64,000 bases of DNA from Ligustrum vulgare. Lineage: Eukaryota; Streptophyta; Magnoliopsida; Lamiales; Oleaceae. Under the pieces are notes generated by a model. The model was not told the origin of the DNA. It did no database searches and worked only from the letters and a program-made list of their open reading frames with translations. The translations under genes were made by a program, and so were the position numbers. Below, piece by piece: positions 22,821 to 35,210 of the stretch. Each line of letters opens with the position of its first letter. Position 1 is the first letter of the stretch. Where the stretch lies: NCBI GenBank assembly GCA_963555705.1, contig OY743189.1, forward strand, positions 9,255,501 through 9,319,500. Direction: 5' to 3'.

Positions 22821-23033
22821 CTCCCCCTTGAATGACATAATACAAAATATCTGCCTCGTTAAAACCTTGTTTGATAAAAACCCAATGGGAAAAAAAATCA
22901 AACGAAGGAAAAAGAGTACAGTTATTTTGGAGTATTACAATAAATGCTGCCTCGTCAAAACCTTGCCAAGAAAACCTAGTGGGACAAAACTTGGGCGAAG
23001 GAAAAAGAGTACAGCTACTCCCCCTGATACTGA

Positions 23034-25394
23034 TCACTGTAAATCTTTGAGTCGACGCATTCCAATCTCATGAACCATTTTCTTGAATGTGGATGTTGGA
23101 AATGCCTTTGTAAATAAATCAGCTACATTGTCACTCGAGCGAATTTGTTGAACATCAATATCCCCAGTTTTCTGAAGCTCATGCGTGTAGAAGAATTTTG
23201 GAGAGATATGCTTTGTTCTGTCTCCTTTGATAAAGCCTCCTTTGAGTTGTGCAATACAAGCTGCATTGTCTTCATACAAAATTGTTGGGCTGTCTCTAGT
23301 TGAAGTTAATCCGCATGATGCTTGGATATGATGGGTCATGTTCCTCAACCATACACATTCTCGACTTGCCTCGTGGATTGCAATAATTTCTGAATGATTT
23401 GAAGATGTTGCTATCAAGGTTTGCTTCACGGATCTCCATGATATAGCTGTTCCTCTACGTGTAAACACATATCCTGTTTGCGATTTAGCTTTATGTGGAT
23501 TAGAGAGATAACCTGCATCTGCATATCCCACTAAAGAAGATCCCAATCTTTGAGAATAAAATAATCCCATATCAATAGTACCCTTTAGGTATCGAAAAAT
23601 GTGTTTAACACCATTCCAATGTCTTTAAGTTGGTGTAGAGCTATATCTTGCAAGGAGATTTACAGAAAAAGCCATGTCAGGTCGAGTACAATTTGCAAGA
23701 TATGTTAGCGCTCCCATTGTACTAAGATATGGTACTTCAGGACCAAGAATTTTTTCTCCATCTTCAGGTGGACGAAATGGATCTATTTTCACATCAAGTG
23801 ATCGAACAACCATAGGGGATGCCAATGGATGTGCTTTGTCCATATAAAAACGATTTAAAACTTTTTCTGTATAAGAAGATTGATGAACAAATAATCCTTC
23901 AGGAAAATGTTCAATTTGCAACCCAAGACAAAACTTAGTTTTTCCCAAATCTTTCATCTCAAATTCATTCTCTAAGTAATCTGCAGTTTTATTGAGCTCT
24001 TCAGGAGTCCCAATCAGATTTAAATCATCCACATATACTGCAATAATTGCAAATCCACTATTTGTTTTCTTTATGAAAACACAGGGACAAATGTCATCAT
24101 TTTTATAATCCTCCTTCAACAAATATTCGCTAAGGCGATTATACCACATGCGTCCGGATTGTTTCAATCCATATAATGATCTTTGCAATTTAATAGAGAA
24201 CATAGTTCTCGGGCATGTATTATTTGCTTCTGGAATTTTGAGTCCTTCAGGGACTTTCATGTATATGTCACTATCAAGTGAACCATATAGATAGGCAGTT
24301 ACTACATCCATAAGGCGCATATCAAGCCTTTGTGACACAGTTAAACTAATTAAGAATCTAAAAGTGATAGTATCCATTACGGGAGAATACGTTTCCTCAT
24401 AATCAATTCCTGGTCTTTGAGAGAAACCTTGAGCTACAAGTCGAGCTTTGTATCTTGTAATCTCATTATTTTCATTCCTTTTCCTTACAAAAACCCATTT
24501 GTATCCTACAGGGTTTACATTTTCAGGTGTTCGAACTACAGGTCCGAATACTTTTCGTTTCTCTAAGGAATTTAACTCCGCCTGTATGGCTTCTTTCCAT
24601 TTTGGCCAATCATTTCTATGCTGACATTCTTTCACAGACAGTGGTTCAGGATCCTCATCTTTCATTATTTCAAGAGCCACATTAAAGGCGAAAATGTCAT
24701 CTATGACAATAGTATTCCTTTCCCATAGTTTATGAGATACTAAATAGTTTATTGAAATCTCATTATTTTCGGATACTTGTGGTTCTGCAGGAACCATATT
24801 CTCAATATCCGATTGATCCATATTCTCAATATCCGATTGATCAATCTTTTCAAATACTACTTCTGCTGAAGTTTTTGGTTGGTTTTTCTCTTGTACTTTT
24901 CTTTTTCGAGGTACAGAGTCTTTAGCACCAACTGGTCGACCACGCTTCTGGCGTATTTGAGATTCATTTGCTATAGCAGATTGTCCTTCAGGGACATCAA
25001 TTTGTGCAGGGATACTTTCTGCTGGTATATGTGACTTTGTCACTTTTCTCGTGTCAACAAATACATCCGGTAATTGATTTGCAACTCTTTGCAAGTGAAT
25101 GATTTTTCCAACTTCTTGCTCACATTGATTGCTACGGGGATCAAAGTGAGACAAAGTTGTTTCATTCCATGAAATTTTACCATGTTTTTCAGGATGTAGT
25201 TTTGTTCCTCCCAAGGTTGGGAAAGTCATTTCGTCAAAATGACAATCTGCAAAACGTGCAGTGAATACATCACCCGTTAAAGGTTCAAGATACCTTATTA
25301 TTGATGGTGAATCAAAACCAACATAAATTCCAAGTCTTCGTTGGGGACCCATTTTGGTACGTTGTGGGGGTGAAATTGGGACTGGACGGCACAA
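23034..25394 (-). pseudogene. Copia reverse transcriptase and RNase H
   Basis: 25394-23625 (589 residues) runs from the integrase C-terminal region (PPQRTKMGPQRRLGIYVGFD) through RT: NPVGYKWVFVRKRNENNEIT, ARLVAQGFSQRPGIDYEETY, MDVVTAYLYGSLDSDIYMKV and IIAVYVDDLNLIG, with YVDD at 24024-24035. The same frame continues after one TAA at about 23622 into RNase H (23570-23034): GYADAGYLSNPHKAKSQTGY, SNHSEIIAIHEASRECVWLR and LYEDNAACI. The stop falls where RHWNG follows, probably CAA to TAA. Confidence 0.9.
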
Positions 25395-26536
25395 CCAAAA
25401 ACTCGTAAATGAGAAATATTAGGCTCATGACCAATTGCAAGTTGCAAAGGAGAATATTGATAATACGCAGTTGGTCTTAAACGAACCAATGATGCAGCAT
25501 GTAATATGGCATGACCCCAAACAGAAGTTGGAAGTTTTGTTTTCATGAGTAATGGTCTAGCAATTAATTGTAGACGTTTGATAAACGACTCAGCTAATCC
25601 ATTTTGTGTATGGACATGAGAAACCGAATGTTCAACCTCAATTCCAATTGACATACAATAATCATTGAATATCTGTGATCTAAACTCACCAGCATTATCA
25701 AGACGAATTTTCTTGATTGAATAATCAGGGAATTGAGCTCGTAATTTTATAATTTGAGCAAGTAGTCTAGCAAAGGCTACATTCCTAGTGGAAAGTAGGC
25801 AAACATGGGACCATCTAGTAGATGAATCAATTAAAACCATAAAATACCGAAATGGTCCACATGGTGGGTGTATTGGCCCACATATATCTCCATGAATTCT
25901 TTCCAAAAAAGTTGGAGATTCAATATTGACTTTTGTAGTCGAAGGTCTAATGACCAACTTGCCTTGCGAACAAGCAGCACATGGATAAACATTAGGTAAA
26001 AGAATCTTCTGGTTCTTTAGAGGATGTCCATGTGAGTTGTTAATTATTCGGCGCATCATTATTGTTCCTGAATGTCCAAGTCTATCATGCCAAAGTATAA
26101 AACTTTTTGGATCAACGAACTTCTGGTTCGTGATAATATTTGATTCAATTATCTTTATAGATGTACAATACATGCCACAAGGGAGTACCGGAAGTTTTTC
26201 TTTTATCTGCTTCTGACCAGATATAAAAGAAGTTATGCAAAGATATTCTGCATTATTTTCATGCATTGTCTCAATGTGATATCCATTGCAGCGAATATCT
26301 TTAAAACTAAGCAAATTTCTTCTGGATTTGCTAGAATAAAGTGCATCGTCAATATATAATTTTGTATTATTTGATAAAATAATACAAGCTCTTCCGGAGC
26401 CTTCAACGATTTTTGATGCACCTGATATTGTATTAACATTATTCTCTGATAATGTTAAGTTCAAGAAATACTTTTTGTCTTGAAGAATAGTATGTGTAGT
26501 TGCACTATCGACTAAACAGATATCCTGATCATTCAT
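25298..26536 (-). pseudogene. Copia protease and integrase
   Basis: The 412-residue frame opens at MNDQDICLVDSATTHTILQD, whose Asp-Ser-Ala is the protease active site; this Met is simply the first before that motif. It continues with ILWHDRLGHSGTIMMRRIIN (GAG-pre-integrase) and CAACSQGKL. The integrase catalytic residues are in IHGDICGPIHPP (Asp), IRLDNAGEFRSQ (Asp) and HTQNGLAESFIKRL (Glu). A missing base near 25388 shifts the frame into the RT piece that overlaps its end. Confidence 0.9.
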
Positions 26537-26934
26537 CCTGAATTTATAAACAAAACAAAATAAATATTCTAAAACTTTGATTTCATAAAAAGAAATTTAG
26601 CGACATTTTTAATCAACTAAAAATGCTTAATAATGTAAATGTCTCTAACTTCAAAAAAATAAGTAAAAACATAATTCATACTAACTTTTAAAGAAAAAGA
26701 ACAATTCAGATACTGAAAATTAAACTAATCAATATTCTCAATTTTTGCCAGATATGTCGAGTGCAACAAACTCGAGTTTAGTGATGTTGGCCATTTGTAT
26801 AACTACACAATAAATAAAAATAAATACAATTAATTTCGAAGAATGTGATTAAACCACATAATAATAAATCAAATCATCAACATCACAAAAGTTGTATGTT
26901 TTCCTTCAGGGATAAACATTTTGACATATTCTTC

Positions 26935-27405
26935 GATATATATGCTACTTCGGGAGCATGTTGTATTTTTCCATTATTTCTTCAATAATAGGTCAAATAT
27001 TCTTCTGGAATATTGACAATTATAATTTATACTCTTCTGGAGCAAATAATAATCTTTCCTGAATATTATAAAGTTGTGCTACTTTAGGAGCAACAACAAA
27101 CTATTCATGATAGTCATATTAATATTCTTCTGAAATATTAATTATATACAGTTGTGCTACTTCAGGAGCAACAACAAATTATTCATGATAGTCATATTAA
27201 TATTCTTCTGGAATATTAATTATACAGTTGCGCTACTTCAGGAGCAACAACAAATTATTCATGATAGTCATATTAATATTCTTCTGGAATATTAATTATA
27301 TACAGTTATGCTACTTCAGGAGCAACAACAAATTGTTCATGATAGTCATATTAATATTCTTCTGGAATATTAATTATACAGTTGCGCTACTTCAGGAGCA
27401 ACAAC
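26935..27405. repeat. Tandem repeats in the Copia leader
   Basis: About four well-conserved units of roughly 74-77 bases from 27080, with degenerate ones before. Each has ATTCATGATAGTCATATT, ATTCTTCTGGAATATTAATT and GCTACTTCAGGAGCAACAAC. They fill the place of gag. Similar ACTTCTGG/TTCAGGAGTA wording occurs in the 58-63 kb element. Confidence 0.9.
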
Positions 27406-27819
27406 GTAATGAAAAAAAAATTCAACAATAATAAATTAAACACACATATTAATATGTATGTGAATAATGCATGAATTAAACATAATAACATGGGTACACA
27501 ATCTACATAATTTAGAACATGAATAAACCAATTATTATTGGAAACGAAGCTGCCAGATTCCAAATTGGAGACCAATTCAAGGTTTGGAAATGATTAAAAT
27601 GATAATTCTTGGTTTGCGTGTGCAGATTCGAAATTGAATTGAGGATGGAGTTCATACGAAATTCATATGTGTAACTTGAACAAGATTCGACATCCTTTTG
27701 ATACACATATATATAAAAAAAAATTCACGTGTAACCAAATTAATTTTGGTACACATGACAGATGACTATATAAAAAAAATATTACCTTCTAATAATTTTA
27801 GAGAATCGTGCTGATAACG

Positions 27820-27990
27820 TGTTATGAAATAGAGAGAAAGAGAGAAGAAAATAAAGAGGCAAATAAACTTGTGTTTCATTAAGAATTAGAGCCCCATATA
27901 TATAGGCGAAGAAAGGGATATACAAAGTAATTATCCCTAGGGTTACAGGAGTATGAATGTCATTCACTAAATAGTATAATATTTATAACA
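27820..27990 (-). repeat. Copia LTR, right copy (5' LTR)
   Basis: Direct copy of 22650-22820, followed at once by the target copy CTATT (27991-27995). Confidence 0.93.
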
Positions 27991-27995
27991 CTATT

Positions 27996-28672
27996 GATTT
28001 TATCATTAATTTTCTATGTTGTGCTCTAAAGTATTTTCCACAACTTTCTATTTTTCCAGTATTATCGTATAATTCTTTATTAGTTTTTTTCTTTATTATC
28101 AAATCAAAAATGATTTGTATTTTGGGTAATTGTTTCAAGATTCAATTAAAATATTCTCTCTTTTCGGTAATGATTTTAATGTTAGAATTTCTTCTCTCTT
28201 TATATTTCCTTATTCTCTAATCATATCCATTAAATTTCTTTATTCAATTATTAAATCGAATTTTTCATTCATTTCTGCATCTAGATAATTGACTAATAAA
28301 TGGTCAGCTCTAAGATAATCCATTTCTGTAATCCTTATATAATTCTTCAAGAATATCTTTATGTATTAAATCTAATATTTCTATTATTATAAAATCTTCT
28401 TTTATTATTCTTAAATTTATTTGATCAAATATATCACTTTTTTTTTCTTTATCCAAATCTTTTAAAGTTTTTAAAATTTCTATTTTATAAATATAAGATA
28501 GTATTAAAGTATGTATAATTATAAATCTTGGTGTATGTATTATGTATTTACTTTTGTATTTTGTTATATAATATTTTTCTCTTTTATATCTGTCATATGG
28601 CTTTGATATCAACTGAGAAAGTGCTACGATGAGCGAAAAAAAATAATATGAAATCATAAAAGCAAAAATCAA
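27996..28672 (-). pseudogene. Endogenous caulimovirid fragment, upstream piece
   Basis: Minus-strand frame 28672-28310 (120 residues, Ile/Lys/Tyr-rich; ends KDILEELYKDYRNG) followed by further broken reading (MDYLRADHLLVNYLDAEMNE). Composition matches the other caulimovirid-like pieces, and the CTATT duplication shows it was once joined to 22500-22649. By order it would be the movement-protein end, but no movement-protein motif is certain. Confidence 0.35.
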
Positions 28673-28867
28673 TTAAAATCATATGAACCCAATTATTTAA
28701 GGACTTAATAGAAGTCTTCAAAGCTTTGATGGCTATTGTTAAAATATTATATGGAAAGGTATTTTTGGTAGTTTCAAATGTCTTTAATGGTCATGACTAT
28801 TTTCATATGGGTAAATATATTGACGTCATACTTTTTATTAACCACACCACACCATATCTTAATTGCA

Positions 28868-29440
28868 ATGAAGATCCCTGATTTTTTTTTTTTTTTTACA
28901 TTTACCCTGTCAAGTTTTTTTTTTTTAAATCAATAACTCTTTATTAATTTCCACATATTGTCTTTAGAGATGATTTTCGTTCAAAATATTTGTTACGATG
29001 GCGAAAATACATATTTATCTCTCATACTTTTAAATAATTAAATAAATAATTAATACAAAATTTAAACAAAATATTTGCACATCTTTTCAATGCAAATTAG
29101 CAGAATATTTGGCGAAAATACATATTTATCTCTCATACTTTTAAATAATTAAATAAATAACTAATACAAAATTTAAACAAAATATTTGCACATCTTTTCA
29201 ATGTAAATTAGCAGAATATTTGAATAGAAATCGTGATTAGAAACAAAATATGTTAATTAATTGAATATTATGAATAATAATGCGATTAAAAAAGTTAAGG
29301 ATATAAAAGTAAAAGTAAAAGAAACATTGAAGATCTTTCTTGTAATTAAATTATGGTGTAGATATAAAAAAGTGTTGTGTGAATATAATTATCTTTTTCA
29401 TAAATTGGTAAGTTGGAGTGGCTATATCCATTGTATACCA
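28868..29440. repeat. Dispersed repeat with internal ~112-bp tandem duplication
   Basis: GAAGATCCCT followed by poly-T and TTTAGAGATGATTTTCGTTC is shared with 55190-55620 near the phospholipase gene. Inside, a unit from GCGAAAATACATATTTATC to GCAGAATATTTG is repeated almost exactly in tandem (about 29001-29111 and 29112-29221); the 55-kb copy has one unit. No coding. Confidence 0.8.
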
Positions 29441-29980
29441 CACATTTAAGACCTTCACTTTCAATCACGAATATCATTAGTTTTTATTAAAATTTATTAC
29501 AAATTTAATTTTCAACTACATTAAATAGGGGCTTAATGTTATCGTAATTATCATTTGACATTTCAGCTCAATAATAATGTATGTTATTCTGTACAAATTA
29601 TTTCATTAATAGTTTTTTTTGAAGATTTGCTCAACTATGGTTACCAAAATTACCCATTTTTCTCTCTCTCAGGACTACCTAAAATCATTTAGAAGGTGGG
29701 GTCGCCAGCGATTGGACGGTGCTAAAGATTGGCTGTGAAACACGTTTTGGCAATAACATAATATAATTCTCTAACTTTAATAATGGTTTGTTAAAACCAA
29801 CTTTGATAATTCATGTAGGGTTACACCGACACCTAAATTTTGTGGTTTCCTTAATTTTTGACACTCTTATTTACGTATAAGTGAACTTGACCAAACATGC
29901 CGTCCAATTCTTAAATCCTTCAAAATTTATGTTGTGATTTCCAAATCTTTGGCTTCACTAAAAGATATAATACAAACGAA

Positions 29981-31033
29981 GGGGGGATTATCTAATTGGG
30001 ATTTCGAAAGATATTTAAAGACTTTTTTCAATAGATTTTTTTTAATGGATTTCATTGAATTTTATTGACTTTTATGGATTTATATAAACTTTTAAAGACT
30101 TTCTTGGACATTTATTTAAAAGACTTTCAATTACTTTCAAAGATTTTTGTGGATTGATTTAAAAGACTTTCAAATACTTTTAAAAACTTACACAGACTTT
30201 TATTTTTTAATTAAAAAATTAAAAGTTAATAGATTAATTTTTGTATGATGTGAATCGTTAATAATAATTATAAATCAAGTGAATTACAAAAAAAAAAAAA
30301 TACAGCATAAGAGATATAAATAGTTTTAAAATAGAGAAACATTTGTGATTAAAAAAATGGGGAAAAAATAAAATCGCATTTGATATCAACATAAAAGTTG
30401 TACTATGTTCATAAAAAAATTTCTAGAGAAAGTTCTAGAATCACTTTACTTATTATTATTTGTTTTGATACAATTTAATTATTATTTTTCTATAAGATCT
30501 TATAGAATTTTAGTTTAGATTTATTTTCATAGAAAAATTGAAGAAAACGATGAAGAATAACGAACCCAAATATAAAGAAAAAAATTTAAAAAGTTAAAGA
30601 GAAGAAAAATAATGATTTGTTTAGTCAAGAATTTAAGGTTTCTAAAAATAACATGAAAGAAGAAAAATATAAGAAAATAAAATTACAATTTAAAAGATAT
30701 TTTTTTTTTTTTTAAAGTCTTTCAAAACTTGGGAGGTTAATGAAAGACAAATAAAGAGATTTTGTGGTTGTACTTTATATTTAGAAGTTAGTACATAGAG
30801 GATTTCATAAGAGTCTTTAAAAATCATTGATAATTTGAATAATACAGGATTTTTAAAGACTTTTAAAAGTCTTTATACAATACACCATAATTTTTATGGA
30901 CTTTTAGAAGGTCCATTAAAATCTATATTAAATACATCAAAATTTTTATGGAGACTCTAAAGTCTAAATTGAATACACACAAATTTTTTAAATCCTTTAA
31001 AAATCATTCAAAATCTATATTGAATAAACCCCC
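29981..31033. mobile_element. MITE with GGGGG inverted ends
   Basis: The left end reads GGGGGGATTATCTAATTGGG and the right end inverted GGGGGTTTATTCAATATAG, followed on both sides by repeated AAAGACTTTTATGGATTT-type strings facing each other. About 1.05 kb, no gene. A clear target copy was not found. The style resembles Mutator-like MITEs. Confidence 0.6.
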
Positions 31034-32389
31034 AAAATATAGTAAATGCATTCGTAATTTTTATTGGTCCTAAATAGTCATTTGAGAGTGCTTTTGACGA
31101 AATATAGCTTAATCTCGTATAATTATTGTTGGTTAGGTGAAACTCAGTGATGAAATGTGAAAATTAAAGAAAGAAACGAAAATCAACGAAATGGGAGGAT
31201 TTTAAAAGTTTAAGGACCAAAGTATAAATATCAAATCATTCGAGCCAAAGAATGATGCTTGAAGATTACACAGAGTCAATTTCGATGATATAGGAAGACA
31301 AATGACTTTCTTATTCCATTGAAACTCTTACGAAAATTAATTTGGACGCGAAGTACAGAACTTAAGGACCAAAATGAAATTCCCTTTCCCCTTACACAAT
31401 GTGAATTCACCTAACAAAGAGCTGCGATCGCTTTCATGAGCTCACAATCATAACCCCATGAGACCACAAGGGTAATTCCGGGCCGACCAATACTTACTTA
31501 TTCGATTAAAACTCTTTTGAAAATTAGTTTGAAAGCGATTTTTGATATAATCACAACCTCTATAAGAGCAAATCTTGGAAAGCATTGAAAATGTATTTCT
31601 CTAGCCTATCATATCATGTGATATCATAAAATTATTCAAGAATGAGATTGCATTACATTACACTCAAATTTGATAACGAACTAATATAATTTAATTTAAA
31701 GTCTACTCCTCATAAATTGATAATTACTTGCCAACAATTGCGTATCCTTGCGGATTTTGCACGAAGAAAAATGAATACTTGCTAAAAGTCAGATCACGTT
31801 CAATTCACAAATTTTGTAAAATTCACATGTGCTATTCACTGATTTACCAGTTATAGCTATTTTTATTTATTCACAAATATAGATGTGATTAGGGCATTTA
31901 GAGTAGTTAAATGTTCCACGTTGTGTATTTCAACATATATGACATCTCGAATATGAATTAGTTCTCCAAAAAATGGGTCACAATTTTGAACATAAAAATG
32001 AAAAATGTTAAGACCTTGTTTGAGACCAATTTTAACAAAAAATGAGTTTTATAGTAGTTATTTTTTTAAGAATGCATGGGTAAAAAGTAAATATAAATTT
32101 TGATATTCTCGTAAATTATTCTTATTAAGAAAAAGTGGTTAAAAAATGAATTCATGAAGGGAAAATAAATTTTTTTTTTTTTAATTATCACGACGGGCTA
32201 AATTAGGCCATCTACACCAGGTAATGAATAAACGAAATTACATGAACTCTTATATTTAAATATTACGTTGTAAAAATAAGATGATGAAGTTTATTTTTTA
32301 AAAAAATTGTTGCCAATTACCCGATTAACATTTATTAATTAAGTATTTTATTATTAAAAATAATAATTATACCCTCTCTCTACGTTTTC

Positions 32390-32392
<3 letters not shown>
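31034..32392. other. Intergenic, nothing recognised
   Basis: AT-rich sequence with no convincing ORF, RNA gene or repeat boundary. Confidence 0.6.

Positions 32393-32425
<33 letters not shown>
32393..32425. repeat. (CT)n microsatellite
   Basis: About 33 bases of CT repeat. Confidence 0.95.
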
Positions 32426-32426
<1 letters not shown>

Positions 32427-33299
32427 AAATATCTCACTGACGACCTATGACCTTTCTCTACCCACATTCCCACCCAGGCTATTGACGTAGAGGCGAGATC
32501 GCTGCTAGAAACGACGAGCTTCGTCGCTGCAATATTTGTGGCCCGTGGGTTTTTTTTTTTTATCATCACTTCACTAGTGAGTGGTCTTCTTACCCTCACC
32601 GCAAGGTAGTGTTCAAATTGAATTGAGGGAGAGTTGTAAAACTCATCGGAAAATTAGGAAAGTATGGTTAATGATGAGGGGTCATTTGACTAATGGGGTT
32701 GATGGCGGTAAGAGTGATTTGGCGAGTTTGCAAGAGCATGGGTGTTGGTAGAAATAACTGTGGTAAAGATGAGGGAACCATTGAAGGGGATGATAATATA
32801 GAGGCAGGTAATTCCGGCCAGCAGAATGATGGCGAGATAGGGGTGTTTGTTAAGCTTATTAGGTCTGATTTTGCCCACACCACCGCAGATGGAATGGTCA
32901 TCGGGTCTAGCCGGCTAAACACTAGAGGAATGTCAATGTGGTGGTAGTGGTGATCGCCGACGGCATGACTAGACAGTCATGGGCGGATCTAGCCCTTGGC
33001 GAGGGCGTTCAGCCGCTAAGGCTGGATCTGTTAAAAAAAATTTTTTTACCTTATAATTTTGATGTCAAATTTTTTTTCCTCTTACCTTGTAGTGTCAACT
33101 TGTACTGAAACAAATTCGCTCGTGCTGGATTGACTCTCTAGATTCGTCCATGTAGACACTGGTAGTGGAGGAAAGTTATTAGTTTTGGAAGGTGGTAAGT
33201 TGGAATTGGGATTGGGGTTGGTGTTCGTGGGTGTGGGTGTCAAGTGAGGTGGGGTGGGGTGGGGTGGGAATGGATGGGGGTGTGTGACTTGATTAGTGT

Positions 33300-34270
33300 G
33301 TGACCAATTATTAGGTAATTATGAACAAAATATTCACTAATCGTGACTTTGTGTGACATCTGACGAGTATGAGATGTGATCAGTTTATTAGGCAATTGTG
33401 ATATTGACGAATCGTGACTTTGTGCGACTTGTGACGAGTATGAAATGTAACAGTTTGATTTACGTCAATCATGACTTTGTGTGACCCTTTTAGCCTGTGT
33501 TCGGTTGTGAATTAAATTGTCAAATTAATACACTAAAAGACAAAAAAGACAACAAATTTAAATTACATAATTTTTCAAATCACTTTTTAACCATCCATAT
33601 TTTCTCTATTTAATTATACAATTTCTCAAATTACTTTTTAACCTCACATCTTACCTAAAAAATAAAAATAAATCAACAAAATAAATTAAATTCCCCCCCC
33701 CCACCCCCCGCCGCCGCCGCCGCCGACGCCGAACAGGCCCTTAGTCACATTGTGACCAAATTATTGTCTAATTATGACTTTGTACAACTTGTGATCAGCA
33801 TGGGACGTGACCGTTTGGTGAGTTCCTTCTAGTCACAAATGTGACAAATCACATGGGTGATTGTGATCAACTATGACTTTTGTGATCATTGGACGTGACT
33901 TTTTAAATTAATTTATATGTTACATAATTTCATTGGTCACAAATGTGACTAATTATTAGGTAACTGTGACAAAAAATTTGACTAATTGTGATTAAGAAAA
34001 TGAACAGTTTGTGACCAATAAATAATATGCTACTAAAAATACTTGATTGCGACTATATTTGTAATTGTGACCAACATTTATGTCGATTGTCTCTTTGAGC
34101 AAGTTGTAACGATTACAGGATGTTACCAGTTTAATTAAATTATCGTTCACAAAATTTTGATTTGCGACTAAATTTATAATTGTGACTGAACGGTTATTTT
34201 GTTGGTGGGTGGTGTGGGGTGAATATTGCGACGGAATTTATAATTATGACCGACCTGTGACTTTGCGAGT
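33300..34270. repeat. Degenerate GTGAC-type satellite-like repeats
   Basis: Loose repeats of phrases such as TGTGACCAATTATTAGGTAA, CGTGACTTTGTGTGAC and TGACGAGTATGA recur every 40-90 bases, with no coding. G-rich GGGGTGGGGT sequence precedes them. A hAT-like MITE interrupts the block. Confidence 0.7.
33494..33734. mobile_element. Short hAT-like MITE
   Basis: The ends CCTGTGTTCGG and CCGAACAGG are inverted copies apart from a 2-base indel. Flanks CCCTTTTAG and CCCTTAG look like an imperfect target copy. It includes a C-run and a CCG repeat. No gene. Confidence 0.6.
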
Positions 34271-34337
34271 GGGGTGGGATGAGGTGAGTGGCATTTGTTA
34301 AAACGTTTTATGTTGAAAAAAGTTTGTTAAAAGTTAT

Positions 34338-34923
34338 ATGTTTAAAAACATGTTTTTTATATCTGGCGATGCTATACCTCTCCTACGCAATGCAAAGGCT
34401 CCATGTACTCTCCCATTTTCATCTCTAAGAACTCCACCCAAACCAATCAGTCCAGCATCAATTCTAATTGCAGCATCTACGTTTAGTACAAGGCCATCTG
34501 TAACACCTGAGGGATTCATCCATGTCCTCAATTGCGGATTATGTGACTGGCTAGGCTGCTTCCTGAGAGTGATTGTCAACTGATAGGATACAAGTTAAAT
34601 TAATAAAGAATCTCTGCTGAAGGCCGTATCAACTTCCTTACTTCCATTCATAAGATGGTTTCTTCTGTGCCAAACAAAACCCATCCCCATGCCTATTATC
34701 TTAGCGGTCTCCTTTGGAATAGACAACAACACATGATTAAAGAAATTACTGAGTTCCTACCCCCCCCCCTCCAAACATCAATCCCTCCTTTAAGAAATCC
34801 CAAGCAATTCAGTTTCTTCCAAAATTGTTTTACCCAATAGTACTGCAGGAATAGATGTGCATCTGTCTCCCAATACTTAAACCATGGGCAAGATATTTGA
34901 CTATCTAGTTTCCTTTTCGCCAA
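34338..34923 (-). pseudogene. LINE C-terminus: RNase H and zf-RVT remnants
   Basis: 34579-34338 reads VLNVDAAIRIDAGLIGLGGV with LRDENGRVHGAFA, the RNase H (RVT_3) domain at the end of plant L1-type LINEs. 34923-34696 reads CPWFKYWETDAHLFLQYYW, the zf-RVT pattern with several Cys lost. Both are fragments. Confidence 0.8.
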
Positions 34924-35210
34924 ATTTCTGTTAGTGGGGATAGAATTCTTAAGAATTCTCCAAGTGAGGTGTCAAAATCTAGGAGCAATGTTAAGCTTCC
35001 AAATCAGTTTCCGCAAAGGAACTCCTGGGGCACTGCCACTCCTTCTCTCGTAATTGATATCAGCCTTTTGGTTCAACAAATGGTACCCGATCCTGATCGT
35101 GTAGTCACGATGAGATGAGTGATGCTAGATTAAACAATCCTCTTAGTCTCTAACATTGATGGGGATGGATAAAATAAAGCTAACATCAACTAGCCAAAAA
35201 GAATCCTTAA

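Larger units (their letters stand above)
22650..27990 (-). mobile_element. Ty1/Copia element without gag
   Basis: A 5.3-kb element with 171-bp LTRs (22650-22820, 27820-27990) that differ at about four places, and an exact target copy CTATT (22645-22649, 27991-27995). Sense is minus. The polypurine tract AAGGGGGAG lies next to the left LTR; the primer-site position next to the right LTR reads CGTTATCAGCACGA (27806-27819, minus). Coding starts at protease: the stretch where gag should lie (26540-27819) holds only non-coding DNA and tandem repeats. Protease, integrase, RT and RNase H remain, broken by one frameshift and one stop. It would need gag from elsewhere to move. Confidence 0.92.

Noticed and set aside
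26935..27405. Regular repeats that look like a CRISPR array
   Set aside because: The units are joined without unique spacers and lie in the leader of a plant retrotransposon.
32693..32947. 84-codon plus-strand frame in a less AT-rich stretch
   Set aside because: Another overlapping frame on the minus strand is equally open; no domain, no homologous wording, no promoter.
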